Shown: in pieces, positions 8,334 to 17,018 of the stretch | Position numbering within the stretch: the first letter of the stretch is position 1 | How the letters are laid out: every line of letters starts with the position of its first letter | DNA from: Synergistaceae bacterium | GTDB taxonomy: Bacteria > Synergistota > Synergistia > Synergistales > Aminobacteriaceae | DNA: 64,000 nucleotides | Direction: 5' to 3' | Assembly: GCA_018436725.1 (NCBI GenBank) | Contig: JAHDKT010000022.1 | Span: 1 to 64,000, forward strand | Notes under the pieces: generated by a model | Seen by the model: the letters and a program-made list of their open reading frames with translations, nothing else | Told to the model about the DNA's origin: nothing | The model's database searches: none | Program-made: the position numbers and the translations under genes

Positions 8334-8786
8334 CTAGACGGGCTCGAGGGGAAGTTCCGCTTCCATAACCAACGCATCTTCTCCGTCGACGTAGTATCCG
8401 GAGACGACGAAGAGCGGAGAAAAACCGAACAGCTCATAAAAGACGCGGGCTCCTTGATGAGAAACCCGCACATGGAGGCTTATTTTTGAGTGTCCGAGCG
8501 AGAACGCCAGCTCGGACACTCCTGCCAGGAGCTGACTGCCTATTCCTCTTCTCCGATATTCCGGAAGCACCGCGATATTTGCCAGTTCGACTCCCCTTTC
8601 ACATGGGCCGAGAGCCGCAAATCCCAACAGGATATCTTTTCCCCAAGCGCCGAGGTAGAGCAGCGGGGTATCTCCGGCCAAATCTCTACGAATCAGCGTT
8701 CTCGGCCAGGGATCGAGCGAGGAACGCTCCTCCACGGAGCAGACGTCCGGCGCATCCTCGAGCGAACAGTATCGAATATCGGCCAG
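8334..8786 (-). CDS. GNAT N-acetyltransferase, RimI-like, with a non-standard start
   Basis: Predicted acetyltransferase of the RimI type, which acetylates protein N-termini using acetyl-CoA. The acetyl-CoA loop is RRRGIGSQLL, and the C-terminal ARVFYELFGF segment is typical. The first usable GTG (8735) would cut off the first beta strand and helix, encoded by codons 8780-8736 (IRYCSLEDAPDV, then CS). That stretch matches the start of GNAT proteins but contains no ATG, GTG or TTG back to the purA stop at 8811, in the same frame. I therefore place the start at CTG 8786; ATT 8792 with a GAAGGG six bases upstream is the alternative. Function is inferred from the fold only. Confidence 0.75.
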   Translation of the reverse strand: MADIRYCSLEDAPDVCSVEERSSLDPWPRTLIRRDLAGDTPLLYLGAWGKDILLGFAALGPCERGVELANIAVLPEYRRRGIGSQLLAGVSELAFSLGHSKISLHVRVSHQGARVFYELFGFSPLFVVSGYYVDGEDALVMEAELPLEPV

Positions 8787-8810
8787 AAAAATAGGAAGCC
8801 CTTCTCTTCG

Positions 8811-10097
8811 TCAAAAATTCCTGAGAATGGTCTGATCCCTTCCCGGGCCGACGCCGATGAGATTCACAACCGCTCCCGTCGAGGCTTCTATATATTCTAC
8901 ATATCTTCTCGCCTGAGGGGGAAGCGACTCGTATGTCGTGCAGGAAGCGATATCCGTCCGCCAGCCTTCGAGGTATTCGTAGCGCGGAACCGCCTTCTCC
9001 AGGCGTCGCAAAGCGCAGGGAAAGTGCAATTCCTCCTCTTCGTCGATAATATAGGATGTGCACACTGGAATGCGCTCGAGACCGGTGAGCACATCGAGTT
9101 TCGTCAGCGCGATCGAGGAAACGCCGTTCACCCGCACTGCGTAGCGCAGGGCGACTAGATCCAGCCAACCGCACCGGCGCGGGCGCCCCGTGGTGGCGCC
9201 GAACTCGGCTCCCTTTTCCCTCAGTCTGTTCCCGTCGTCACCGCAATCCTCCGTAGGAAAAGGCCCCTCGCCGACGCGGGTGCAGTAGGCCTTCACGACG
9301 CCTATCACTCTGTCCACCATCGACGGACCGACTCCCAGACCGACGCACCCGCCCGCAGCCACCGGGGAGGAACTGGTGACGTAGGGGTATGTGCCGTGGT
9401 CCACATCGAGCAACGTTCCCTGCGCGCCTTCGAAGAGCACTCCTTTCCCCTCTCTGAGCGCTTCGTCGATGATCAGGGATGCGTCGCCGACGTACGGAGC
9501 AAGCGACTTTCCCCAGGAGAGCGCTATCGAGTACATTTCATGGAACGGAAGCGGTTCTTCGCCGAAAATCTTTGTGAGATACATGTTCTTCTCGTCAAGG
9601 TTGTATTCCAGCTTTTCCCTGAGGACCTCCCCGTCCAGCAGATCCTCGACCCTGATGCCGCACCGGCTGTATTTGTCCACATACGCAGGACCGATGCCTC
9701 TCCCGGTGGTACCGATCTTGCGCCCTTTCCCCCGCAGGTTCTCCTGAGCCTTGTCCAGCAGCTTATGGTACGGCATGACGACATGTGCGGCGCCGCTGAC
9801 GACCAGTCGGGCGCGGTCCTTCCCCTGATCTTGCAGCTCCTTGAGTTCTTTTAAAAGCTGTTCCGGGTCGATCACTACTCCGTTGCCGATGATACATGTT
9901 TTGCAGGGGTAGAGCATGCCCGACGGCAGAAGGTGGAAGACGTACTTCTGCCCTTCGACGATCACGGTGTGTCCCGCGTTCGCCCCTCCCTGATAGCGAG
10001 CGAAGAGTTCGACCTTCGCTCCCAGGGCGTCCACAACTCTTCCTTTTCCTTCATCGCCCCATTGGGCGCCTATAATGACCTCGACTCGTCCTTTCAC
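8811..10097 (-). CDS. purA: Adenylosuccinate synthetase
   Basis: Cytoplasmic enzyme that joins IMP and aspartate using GTP, the first committed step from IMP to AMP. The 428 residues match the family. The GTP-binding loop GAQWGDEGKGR is at residues 10-20, and the IMP segment TTGRGIGPAYVDK lies near 130. The C-terminal GVGPGRDQTI is also conserved. GTG at 10097 is preceded by GGAGG with eight bases of spacing. The TGA at 8811-8813 is followed directly, in the same frame, by the RimI-like coding sequence. Confidence 0.98.
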   Translation of the reverse strand: MKGRVEVIIGAQWGDEGKGRVVDALGAKVELFARYQGGANAGHTVIVEGQKYVFHLLPSGMLYPCKTCIIGNGVVIDPEQLLKELKELQDQGKDRARLVVSGAAHVVMPYHKLLDKAQENLRGKGRKIGTTGRGIGPAYVDKYSRCGIRVEDLLDGEVLREKLEYNLDEKNMYLTKIFGEEPLPFHEMYSIALSWGKSLAPYVGDASLIIDEALREGKGVLFEGAQGTLLDVDHGTYPYVTSSSPVAAGGCVGLGVGPSMVDRVIGVVKAYCTRVGEGPFPTEDCGDDGNRLREKGAEFGATTGRPRRCGWLDLVALRYAVRVNGVSSIALTKLDVLTGLERIPVCTSYIIDEEEELHFPCALRRLEKAVPRYEYLEGWRTDIASCTTYESLPPQARRYVEYIEASTGAVVNLIGVGPGRDQTILRNF

Positions 10098-10172
10098 AGT
10101 ACAGCCTCCTCATGCTAGTGCCACGTTCTTGCGGAATAGATCCGCACGCTCGAATTCCTCCCCGAAAACAAC

Positions 10173-11114
10173 CTATCGAATTCCGAGCAGGTGCATCAAC
10201 TCCGGAAGGGTAACAAACACCGCTTCATCCGCAGCGGAGTTCTCTATTTTCCGTAAGAAATCCAGCGTCGCGCTTCTTGTGTGCGCGATCATAACAACCC
10301 ATCCGCGTCGTTTCGCCATGGCGATCCCCCGCCGAAACTGCTCCTCCATGTACTTCTCCGTTGTTCGGTGATCCAGAAATATGGAGGAATAAAGGGAGGG
10401 AATCCCTTTTTCGACAGCTTTTTTGTAGGCGACGGAAGCGGATGCCGTCCTGCTGTCGAGAAAAAACAACGGAAAGCCGCTTAGAATCTCCATCAACGAA
10501 TCCATAAGAGCATCATCCGCAGTTGCGCGGGATCCTCGATGGTTATTCAAGCCGACAGCACCGGGGAGAGAGTCCGTAGCTTTCAACAACGCGTCGGCTA
10601 TCTCTTCCGGCGACATTCCCGCATCGATAACAATTCCGCTCCGTTGCTCCTGTCCGCTGTCTTTGACGGCTCCCATAGGCATGTGAATGATGTACGGAAT
10701 CTCCGCTTTTTCCGCCTTCTCTCCGCAGAAGGCGGAAAAACGCTCGAAAGGGAGGATTGCCCATGTATGCGGCAGCTTTAACACTGCAAATTCTTCCGCC
10801 ACCTTTCGAGAGTATCCGAAATCGTCGATCACAATGGAGACGAAAGGTCCTTCGGCAAGCGCAGCCTCGTCTCTCTTCGGCTCGGTACCCCTCGCCGGTC
10901 GACTTTCGACGTCGAGAACATCTCCGGAAGCGATAAGAATTTCTTCCGGATACTCCGAGACGGTCTCTTCTTCGATCGCTGTAATGGATACGAAAGAGTC
11001 CGGTGCAACCATATTCGCTTCCGTACTCGCAACAAAGAGCAGAAACACCGCGAAAAGAGAAAGAGGACGGAGGACTCCCCTCAAAAGGACGGAATTTTTC
11101 CGTCCGCTGTCCAT
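10173..11114 (-). CDS. Divergent polysaccharide deacetylase family protein
   Basis: Predicted periplasmic or membrane-tethered protein of the divergent polysaccharide deacetylase group (DUF610). An N-terminal hydrophobic segment (about 12-32) acts as signal or anchor. The NodB-like part begins with VSIVIDDFGYS near 92 and includes YIIHMPM, NHRGSRAT and VVMIAHTR motifs. The usual metal-binding HxxxH of NodB enzymes is not clear, as is typical for this divergent group, so activity is uncertain. ATG 11114 follows AGGAGGT. It lies 28 bases after ctpA, an arrangement common in diderms, and is likely in one operon with the envC-like gene. Confidence 0.85.
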   Translation of the reverse strand: MDSGRKNSVLLRGVLRPLSLFAVFLLFVASTEANMVAPDSFVSITAIEEETVSEYPEEILIASGDVLDVESRPARGTEPKRDEAALAEGPFVSIVIDDFGYSRKVAEEFAVLKLPHTWAILPFERFSAFCGEKAEKAEIPYIIHMPMGAVKDSGQEQRSGIVIDAGMSPEEIADALLKATDSLPGAVGLNNHRGSRATADDALMDSLMEILSGFPLFFLDSRTASASVAYKKAVEKGIPSLYSSIFLDHRTTEKYMEEQFRRGIAMAKRRGWVVMIAHTRSATLDFLRKIENSAADEAVFVTLPELMHLLGIR

Positions 11115-11142
11115 TGTCTACCTCCTGTCCGCCGGATGATGT

Positions 11143-12399
11143 TCAAGAACCGCTCGGTACCTTCGGTACCGTAGCCCTCTTGCCGGATATCAGATCCCTA
11201 AGTTCCAGCTTCGCTCTCTTGAGCTGTTCATCCTTCTCCGTCTCTTTCGTCACTTCACCCTCTACCTGCACATCCGGTTCCAGCCCTACGTTATCGATGA
11301 TTCTTCCCGAGGGCGTCTGGTATCTGGCTATGGTAACGTACAGACCCGCCCCGTCTCCAAGATTGAAGAGCGTCTGAACCGACCCTTTTCCGAAACTCTT
11401 CTTCCCGACGGACAGAGCCCTTCCCCTGTCCGCGAGCGCGCCGGCGACTATTTCGGACGCGGAGGCGCTCCCTTCGTTGATCAGAACGACCATCGGCAGA
11501 TCGGTGAGCGTTCCTCGGCTCGCGAACATCTCGTCGTTGGCCTTCTCCACGCGCCCCTTCATCTGGACGACTAGACCTCCGTCGAGGAACATATCGCAGA
11601 TCTCCATGGCGCCGTTCAACAGACCTCCTCCGTTGTTCCTTAGATCGAGGATCAATCCCTTCGCCCCTCCGCCGAGCAATTCCCGAAGCGCGCTTTCAAA
11701 CTCGTCGGCCGTATTCTGTTTGAACTGAGAGAGTTTGATGTACCCGAGGTTCTTGTCCATCATCTCCCATCGGACGGATTTCAGCTTGATGATCTCTCGT
11801 GCGAGATCGAACTTGAGCAGCTCTTCCTCGCCCTCTCTGCGGATCCATATCGTCACGGAGGTTCCGGGTTTGCCTCGCAAATGCTTGACGACCTTCTGCG
11901 AATCCCATCCCAAAATGATCTCATCCTCTATCTTGACGATCTGATCCTGGGGTTTAAGGCCCGCACGGTCGGCCGGAGTATCCTCGATCGGGCTGATGAC
12001 GAGGGTTCTGCCGTCGCGCTGGCCGATATAGATCCCGAGTCCGCCGTACTGCCCCTCCATTTCGATTTCTTCTTCTTTGAGCTGCGAAGGATTGACGAAA
12101 CGCGTATAGGGATCGCCCCATGCCGCAACCATACCGTGGATAGCCCCGTACAGAAGGTCGTTCTCTTCGACCGGTTTCGTTCCGGAGTCGACCTGGTACG
12201 TTTCCACGATCGCGCGAGCCTGTTTCATCAACCACATCGCCCGGGCATTGAACGGAGATATCCTGGCGAACTCGCCCAGGTCCATCGCTCCTGCGGCGAG
12301 CAGCCCTCCCGTGACAGCAATTCCAACGACCACGCCGACGATCATTCCGGCGATCCAGCCCCGCATGCGCCTCCAGAGCGGCGATATCTCCTTGTTCAT
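11143..12399 (-). CDS. ctpA: C-terminal processing peptidase (S41)
   Basis: Membrane-anchored periplasmic serine protease. The N-terminal hydrophobic segment (14-37) anchors it. A PDZ domain follows (about 100-185, with GGLGIYIGQ and the PADRAGLKPQDQI loop), then the S41 peptidase core. The catalytic serine sits in NEGSASASEIVAGAL and the lysine in SVGKKSFGKGSVQT about 25 residues later. Length, 418 residues, is normal. It lies between the deacetylase-like gene and the EnvC-like gene and may process cell-wall enzymes or other envelope proteins, which is inference from context. Confidence 0.96.
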   Translation of the reverse strand: MNKEISPLWRRMRGWIAGMIVGVVVGIAVTGGLLAAGAMDLGEFARISPFNARAMWLMKQARAIVETYQVDSGTKPVEENDLLYGAIHGMVAAWGDPYTRFVNPSQLKEEEIEMEGQYGGLGIYIGQRDGRTLVISPIEDTPADRAGLKPQDQIVKIEDEIILGWDSQKVVKHLRGKPGTSVTIWIRREGEEELLKFDLAREIIKLKSVRWEMMDKNLGYIKLSQFKQNTADEFESALRELLGGGAKGLILDLRNNGGGLLNGAMEICDMFLDGGLVVQMKGRVEKANDEMFASRGTLTDLPMVVLINEGSASASEIVAGALADRGRALSVGKKSFGKGSVQTLFNLGDGAGLYVTIARYQTPSGRIIDNVGLEPDVQVEGEVTKETEKDEQLKRAKLELRDLISGKRATVPKVPSGS

Positions 12400-12424
12400 T
12401 CTTCGTCTCCTTTATTTAGTCTTC

Positions 12425-13624
12425 TCATTTCCCAAGGTAGTGCATCGGATTCTTGGCTTCGCCGTTCACTCGAACTTCGAAATGAAGGTGCGCTCCCGTC
12501 GTCGTCCCGGTCGTGCCGACGGCTCCGATATTCTGCCCCTTTCTCACCCGGTCCCCCTCGCCGACGGCGAGGCGGGAGAGATGGGCGTACACGCTGGAGA
12601 GTTCTTTGCCGTGATCGATGATGACAATCTGACCGTACCCTCGTAACCATCCGGCGTACAGGACTTCTCCGGGGCCGGCTGCGTAGACCGGTGTGCCGCT
12701 CGGCATTCTGATGTCGATACCGGTATGCATCATTCGCGTTTTGAAGGTCGGATGCACGCGCATCCCGAAATCGCTCGTGATCTCTCCTCTCGAGGGCAGC
12801 GGCCACGCCAGTTTCCCTCCGGACGGCACCTCTTCGCGCGTAACCGGCGGAGCATCCGGACGCATCTCCGCTTCCCTTTTTTTGCGCATCATCTCCATTA
12901 TGGTGGCCTGAATTTCGCGCTGAGAGTCCTGAAGCTCCTTCACCGCTCTCTGATGAAGCGCCCTCTCGCTCCGGACCTTTTGCAGAAAGGTATTGCTGTT
13001 GGCGATTTCCTCGCGCAACGTCTTCCTGGACCGTTCAAGAGCCGCAGCGTTTGCAGCGAGCTGTTTCCGCTCCGCGTCAAGCTGCGCGGCCGCCGCGCCG
13101 AGACGCTCTTTCTTCGCGAGCATATCCGTGATCATCGCCTCGTCCTGAAGGGCGATACGATTCAGCAGGAGCGTAGTCTCCATCGCTTCGTGCGCGGTGG
13201 AGGCGGAGAGCAGTAGGTTGAACTCCGCAATACCGCCGTATTTATAGATGTTGATCAGGCGGTCTTCGAGTACACGTTTCATCGAGACCAACTCGCGCTC
13301 GGTACCCTGTATCTCGCTGCGCAATTCCTCCACGGCCAGTTTCGTTTTCTCGTTTCTGAGTTCAAGAACTCGTATGCGCTGCTCGGTCATCTTTCGCTTC
13401 TGGTCCAGCTCATCGATCCGGGAGATCACTCCCTGCTCCCGCTCCCCCATCTGGCGGACCCGCTGCTGGTGCTCGGAGATTTGCCTTTCGAGCGTCCGCA
13501 TGCGAGCCTCTTCCTGAACGAGCTTGGAGTCGATATCGGAAGATGCCTCCGAAAGTACGGAGAAAGTCGTACAGAGAAGAAATACTCCGAAATAACCAAC
13601 GCATCTTTTCAGTTTCTTTGACAT
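12425..13624 (-). CDS. EnvC-like murein hydrolase activator (coiled coil + M23)
   Basis: Secreted cell-division factor. A signal peptide ends near residue 28 (SEASS), then a long coiled coil runs to about 255, rich in E, K, R and Q heptads. The C-terminal M23/LytM domain has the HTGID and HLHFE metal-site motifs, with a complete set of potential zinc ligands, unlike the degenerate LytM domain of Escherichia coli EnvC. It may therefore be an active endopeptidase as well as an amidase activator. Its place directly before ftsX and ftsE supports the FtsEX-EnvC partnership. Length 399 residues. Confidence 0.92.
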   Translation of the reverse strand: MSKKLKRCVGYFGVFLLCTTFSVLSEASSDIDSKLVQEEARMRTLERQISEHQQRVRQMGEREQGVISRIDELDQKRKMTEQRIRVLELRNEKTKLAVEELRSEIQGTERELVSMKRVLEDRLINIYKYGGIAEFNLLLSASTAHEAMETTLLLNRIALQDEAMITDMLAKKERLGAAAAQLDAERKQLAANAAALERSRKTLREEIANSNTFLQKVRSERALHQRAVKELQDSQREIQATIMEMMRKKREAEMRPDAPPVTREEVPSGGKLAWPLPSRGEITSDFGMRVHPTFKTRMMHTGIDIRMPSGTPVYAAGPGEVLYAGWLRGYGQIVIIDHGKELSSVYAHLSRLAVGEGDRVRKGQNIGAVGTTGTTTGAHLHFEVRVNGEAKNPMHYLGK

Positions 13625-13648
13625 TCTTCAACCTCCCCTATTTCGGAA

Positions 13649-14533
13649 TCACCGGGAACGTATGCTCTGCGACGTAAAACGGTGCACGGCAAGCCAACTG
13701 CACATCCACCCGGTGGTGGCTCCGGCAGCGAGAAGGAAAAAATAGAATTGCGTCAGAAACCTCCGATTATCGATTATATCAATAAACGCAAGCGTGGAAC
13801 GAATTGCGTCTATCGCGGAAGAATACGTGCTCCACAAACCGAAGATCGCAAGCAACGCTCCTCCGGCTCCGAGCATCATCCCCTGGAGAACGAAGGGAAG
13901 CGAAATATACGTCGCCGTCGCTCCTATGAGCAACATCACTTCTATTTCGTCCTTCCGGGAGTAAATGGCGATGCGGATCGTATTAAAGATGACAAGAGTG
14001 CTGATCAACAACGTCAGGATAAGGATCACGCCCGAAACGGCGCTTGAGGCGCGCGAAACGGTAGCAAGCCGTTCAACAAGCTTTCCGGCGTAGAGTACCT
14101 CCTCTATCGAAGGAAGCACCATCAGATCCCGTACAAGGGGCGTAATATGCTCCGCTCTCTGTACTTGGATTTCGAGGCTCCATGGAAGAGGATTTTCACC
14201 GAGCAACGTTACCGCCTGTGCTTGGTTGCCAAGCTTTGCGCGCAACCTCCCCAAAGCTTCCTCCGGGGAAATGACTCGAACAGTGGAGACCAATGGAGAG
14301 GATCGCACCAGCTTAAGCGCCTGGTCCACTGTCTCGCCTCGTTTCATGTACGCTTGAATTACCAGCGCACCCTCTATCCGGGAGATCATATAGCGCATAT
14401 TCATTGCGAAAAGCGCTGCAAAACCGAGGATATAGAGAACCGAGGCGGCGGTGAGCAGCGTAAGGAGACTAAGCCCCCAATGGCGAAAGAGCAGACGGAG
14501 CGTATCGCGCAGAGCATATCTAAAGCTCGCCAT
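13649..14533 (-). CDS. ftsX: Cell division protein FtsX
   Basis: Inner-membrane partner of the ATPase FtsE, which passes ATP-driven shape changes to a periplasmic hydrolase activator at the septum. The 294 residues have the expected layout: one membrane segment near 20-45, an extracytoplasmic domain with the SPEEAL motif near 92, then three membrane segments from about 165 to 290. Its start overlaps the end of ftsE by 14 bases, so the two are translationally coupled. Confidence 0.94.
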   Translation of the reverse strand: MASFRYALRDTLRLLFRHWGLSLLTLLTAASVLYILGFAALFAMNMRYMISRIEGALVIQAYMKRGETVDQALKLVRSSPLVSTVRVISPEEALGRLRAKLGNQAQAVTLLGENPLPWSLEIQVQRAEHITPLVRDLMVLPSIEEVLYAGKLVERLATVSRASSAVSGVILILTLLISTLVIFNTIRIAIYSRKDEIEVMLLIGATATYISLPFVLQGMMLGAGGALLAIFGLWSTYSSAIDAIRSTLAFIDIIDNRRFLTQFYFFLLAAGATTGWMCSWLAVHRFTSQSIRSR

Positions 14534-15215
14534 CGACGAAATACCTCCCCCTGCGCTCGTCCCGTTTCAGGCGTCCGTTATGCAGCTCCACAAGGCGCTG
14601 CCTGTACGCGTCCACGAGGTACTGATCGTGCGTCGCCACGAGGACCGTGGTCCCGGCGGCGTTGATGGAGAGGAGCAGACGCATGATCTCCTCCGCGGTC
14701 CGCAGATCCAGGTTGCCTGTAGGTTCGTCGGCAAGGAAGATCGAGGGGGAATTCACCATGGCACGAGCAATGGAAACCCGCTGCTGTTCTCCGCCGGAGA
14801 GCTGCGGAGGCTTCAGAAAACGCCGTCGCCAGAGTCCGACCTGATCGATCACCTCGTTGGACCTGCTCTCGACGAGTTTCGGAGGAATGCCCATCGCTTC
14901 GAGGACGAAGGCCACGTTCTCGAACACCGTCAGGTTCGGCAGAAGCTTGAAGTCCTGGAAGACGACGCCGACCTCCCGCCTGTAATAAGGAAGGTCGGCG
15001 GAGCGAAGTTTTCTTAGATTTCTGTCGCCCACGGTGATCTGTCCACGAGTGGGAAGATACTCCCTGGAGATCAGCCTGAGAAGGGTTGTTTTTCCCGATC
15101 CCGTCGTCCCTACAAGGTAGAGAAATTCGCCGCTGTCCACCGAGAGATAGACATCCTCGAGCGCGACAATATCGGGTTCGAATACCTTGGTGACTCCGGA
15201 CAGGCGAATATCCAT
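14520..15215 (-). CDS. ftsE: Cell division ATP-binding protein FtsE
   Basis: ABC-type ATPase that works with FtsX. Walker A is GTTGSGKTT near residue 36, the signature is [14 protein letters not shown] near 138, and Walker B is [11 protein letters not shown] near 160. The 231 residues match the family. ATG 15215 lies three bases past the stop of the transketolase gene upstream, so ftsE and ftsX probably share a transcript with the carbohydrate genes. Confidence 0.95.
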   Translation of the reverse strand: MDIRLSGVTKVFEPDIVALEDVYLSVDSGEFLYLVGTTGSGKTTLLRLISREYLPTRGQITVGDRNLRKLRSADLPYYRREVGVVFQDFKLLPNLTVFENVAFVLEAMGIPPKLVESRSNEVIDQVGLWRRRFLKPPQLSGGEQQRVSIARAMVNSPSIFLADEPTGNLDLRTAEEIMRLLLSINAAGTTVLVATHDQYLVDAYRQRLVELHNGRLKRDERRGRYFVDGEL

Positions 15216-15218
15216 TCA

Positions 15219-16166
15219 TTACCTCCTCCGCATGATCCAGGCCTGCATCGCGGCGCTTACGATCTGCGACGCGGTCAGGCCGTAGTATTCCTTCAGCTCC
15301 GGAGGCGAACCGCTCTGCCCGAACTTGTCGAAGACGGCGACCATCTTGACTGGAACGGGGTAGTTGGCTCCCGTGAGAGACGCAATAGCCTCTCCCAGGC
15401 CGCCGCCGGAAAAGTGCTCTTCGGCGGTGACGCAGCACCCGGTTCTATGGACAGAATCGAGTATCGACTGGACTGGAAGAGGAGAGAGGCTGTAGCAGTC
15501 GATGACCTCGGCGCTTATATTCTGCCGGGCAAGAACCTCCGCGGCACGAAGAGCTTCATGCACCATAATACCACAACAGCATATCGTAACGCCGGTTCCT
15601 TCTCTGAGGACACGCCCCCCTCCCGGAAAGAAGGCTTCGTCGTTTTCTTCATAGATATCCGGTGTGGCCGCTCCTCCGAGCCGTATATACACCGGCTTCG
15701 ACAAGACGGCCGCGCTCTTCAGAAGAGCTTGAGCGGACGAATAGTCCGCAGGAACCAGAACCGTCATGCCGGGGAAAACGCGCATCAGCGCGATATCTTC
15801 CAGCATCTGACGGCAGGCCCCCTCTTCTCCGGCAGTAAGACCGGAATCGAGCCCGGCGAATTTTACCGGAAGAGAGGGAATCGCCACCGCCGCCCGTATC
15901 TGATCGTAGCCCTTTCCTGTCAGAAATGCTGCGTAGGAGGCGGCGAAGACGTTCGCTCCGCCGAGCGAAAGACCTGCGGCGGTCAGTATCAGGTTCTGCT
16001 CAGCGACGCCGACATCGATGCACCTTTCGGGGTAGCGTACGGCGAACGGCGCGGTCCGCAACCGGGCATCGGCGCTTCCCACGGCCATGATTCTTTCGTC
16101 CGCCGCTGCGATAGAGAGCAGAGCCGAAGCATATGCGTCTCCCGTACTTCTTCCGGAGGCATTCAC
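15219..16166 (-). CDS. Transketolase, C-terminal subunit
   Basis: Second half of a split transketolase (315 residues) that carries the pyrimidine-binding and C-terminal domains. It opens with DAYASALLSIAAADERIMAVGSAD and includes the conserved glutamate segment CIDVGVAEQNLILTAAGLS that activates thiamine diphosphate, and a SPLP-containing C-terminal domain. It overlaps the N-terminal half by four bases (ATGA), as expected for a heteromeric enzyme. Together they move two-carbon units in the non-oxidative pentose phosphate pathway. A dihydroxyacetone or DXP-synthase-like role is less likely. Confidence 0.93.
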   Translation of the reverse strand: MNASGRSTGDAYASALLSIAAADERIMAVGSADARLRTAPFAVRYPERCIDVGVAEQNLILTAAGLSLGGANVFAASYAAFLTGKGYDQIRAAVAIPSLPVKFAGLDSGLTAGEEGACRQMLEDIALMRVFPGMTVLVPADYSSAQALLKSAAVLSKPVYIRLGGAATPDIYEENDEAFFPGGGRVLREGTGVTICCCGIMVHEALRAAEVLARQNISAEVIDCYSLSPLPVQSILDSVHRTGCCVTAEEHFSGGGLGEAIASLTGANYPVPVKMVAVFDKFGQSGSPPELKEYYGLTASQIVSAAMQAWIMRRR

Positions 16167-16999
16167 AGCAGATCACTCCCTTTCTCAAGCTCCCTCAGCG
16201 CTTTGTCGACGCGCTCTCTGTCGAGAACATTCTCCTCCCCGGCGACGTTGTCCTCAAGGAAGGAGACTCCCTTACCAAGAAGTGTTCCGGCAATGATGCA
16301 CTTCGGCCGCCTCTTGTCTTCGCGAAGAGCGCTCAAAGCCTTTTCCATAGAGATAAAGGAATGTCCGTCGCACTCCTCCGCGGCCCAGCCGAAAGAGAGT
16401 ATTCTCTGTCGAAGCGACGCGCCCGTCTGCATCGGATCGTTTTCTTCAGCGTCTTTCGTACCGTTCCTCTCGACGATAAGGAAGACGTTCCCGGAAGCAA
16501 AGCGGGAAGATGCCATGACAGCCTCCCAGAATACTCCCTCCTGCACATCCTCTTCCCCGGCGAGGCAGAAAACGGCGAAAGGCGACTGTCTGCGACGGAG
16601 CGCGAGCGCGATTCCGTTCGCGATTCCGAGCCCCATACCGTAAGAACCGCCTCCCGGAGCATCGACACCGGGGATTCGAAGCGCCTGCGGGTACCCCTGG
16701 AGCATCGCTCCAAGTCGGCGATAGCTCCACAGTTCATCACGTTCGAAGAAGTTTCTGTTCGCGAGCGTCGCGTAGAGCGCCGGGGCTCCGCGCCCCTTGG
16801 CGAGAACGAAACGATCCCGCGACTCGAGCCAAGGGTCGGAGGGATCGATTCCGAGGACATCCCAGTAGAGCCATACCAGAATATCCACGATCGAGAGGGA
16901 GGATGCCAGGTGTCCTGAACGTGCAAGGCCGATCATACGCACAACATCGCGCCTGATTTCCGACGCCTTCTCCGCAAGGAAGGATGGTTCGCGCAGCAT
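16163..16999 (-). CDS. Transketolase, N-terminal subunit
   Basis: First half of the split transketolase, holding the thiamine diphosphate pyrophosphate-binding domain. I chose ATG 16999 (278 residues), which has AAGGAG seven bases upstream; an ATG at 17017 is also in frame but has no ribosome site. Motifs include SGHLASSLSIVDILVWLYW near the N-terminus and the GLGIANGIALALR segment. The diphosphate-binding G-D-G motif of single-chain enzymes is here LAGEEDVQEGVFWEA, with E-D in place of G-D. This may be a real change at the metal site or a lineage feature. Confidence 0.9.
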   Translation of the reverse strand: MLREPSFLAEKASEIRRDVVRMIGLARSGHLASSLSIVDILVWLYWDVLGIDPSDPWLESRDRFVLAKGRGAPALYATLANRNFFERDELWSYRRLGAMLQGYPQALRIPGVDAPGGGSYGMGLGIANGIALALRRRQSPFAVFCLAGEEDVQEGVFWEAVMASSRFASGNVFLIVERNGTKDAEENDPMQTGASLRQRILSFGWAAEECDGHSFISMEKALSALREDKRRPKCIIAGTLLGKGVSFLEDNVAGEENVLDRERVDKALRELEKGSDLL

Positions 17000-17018
17000 G
17001 ACTTCACTCCTTTCCATA

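Noticed and set aside
8733..8735. GTG start for the RimI-like gene
   Set aside because: It would lose the first strand and helix of the GNAT fold, encoded in frame upstream.
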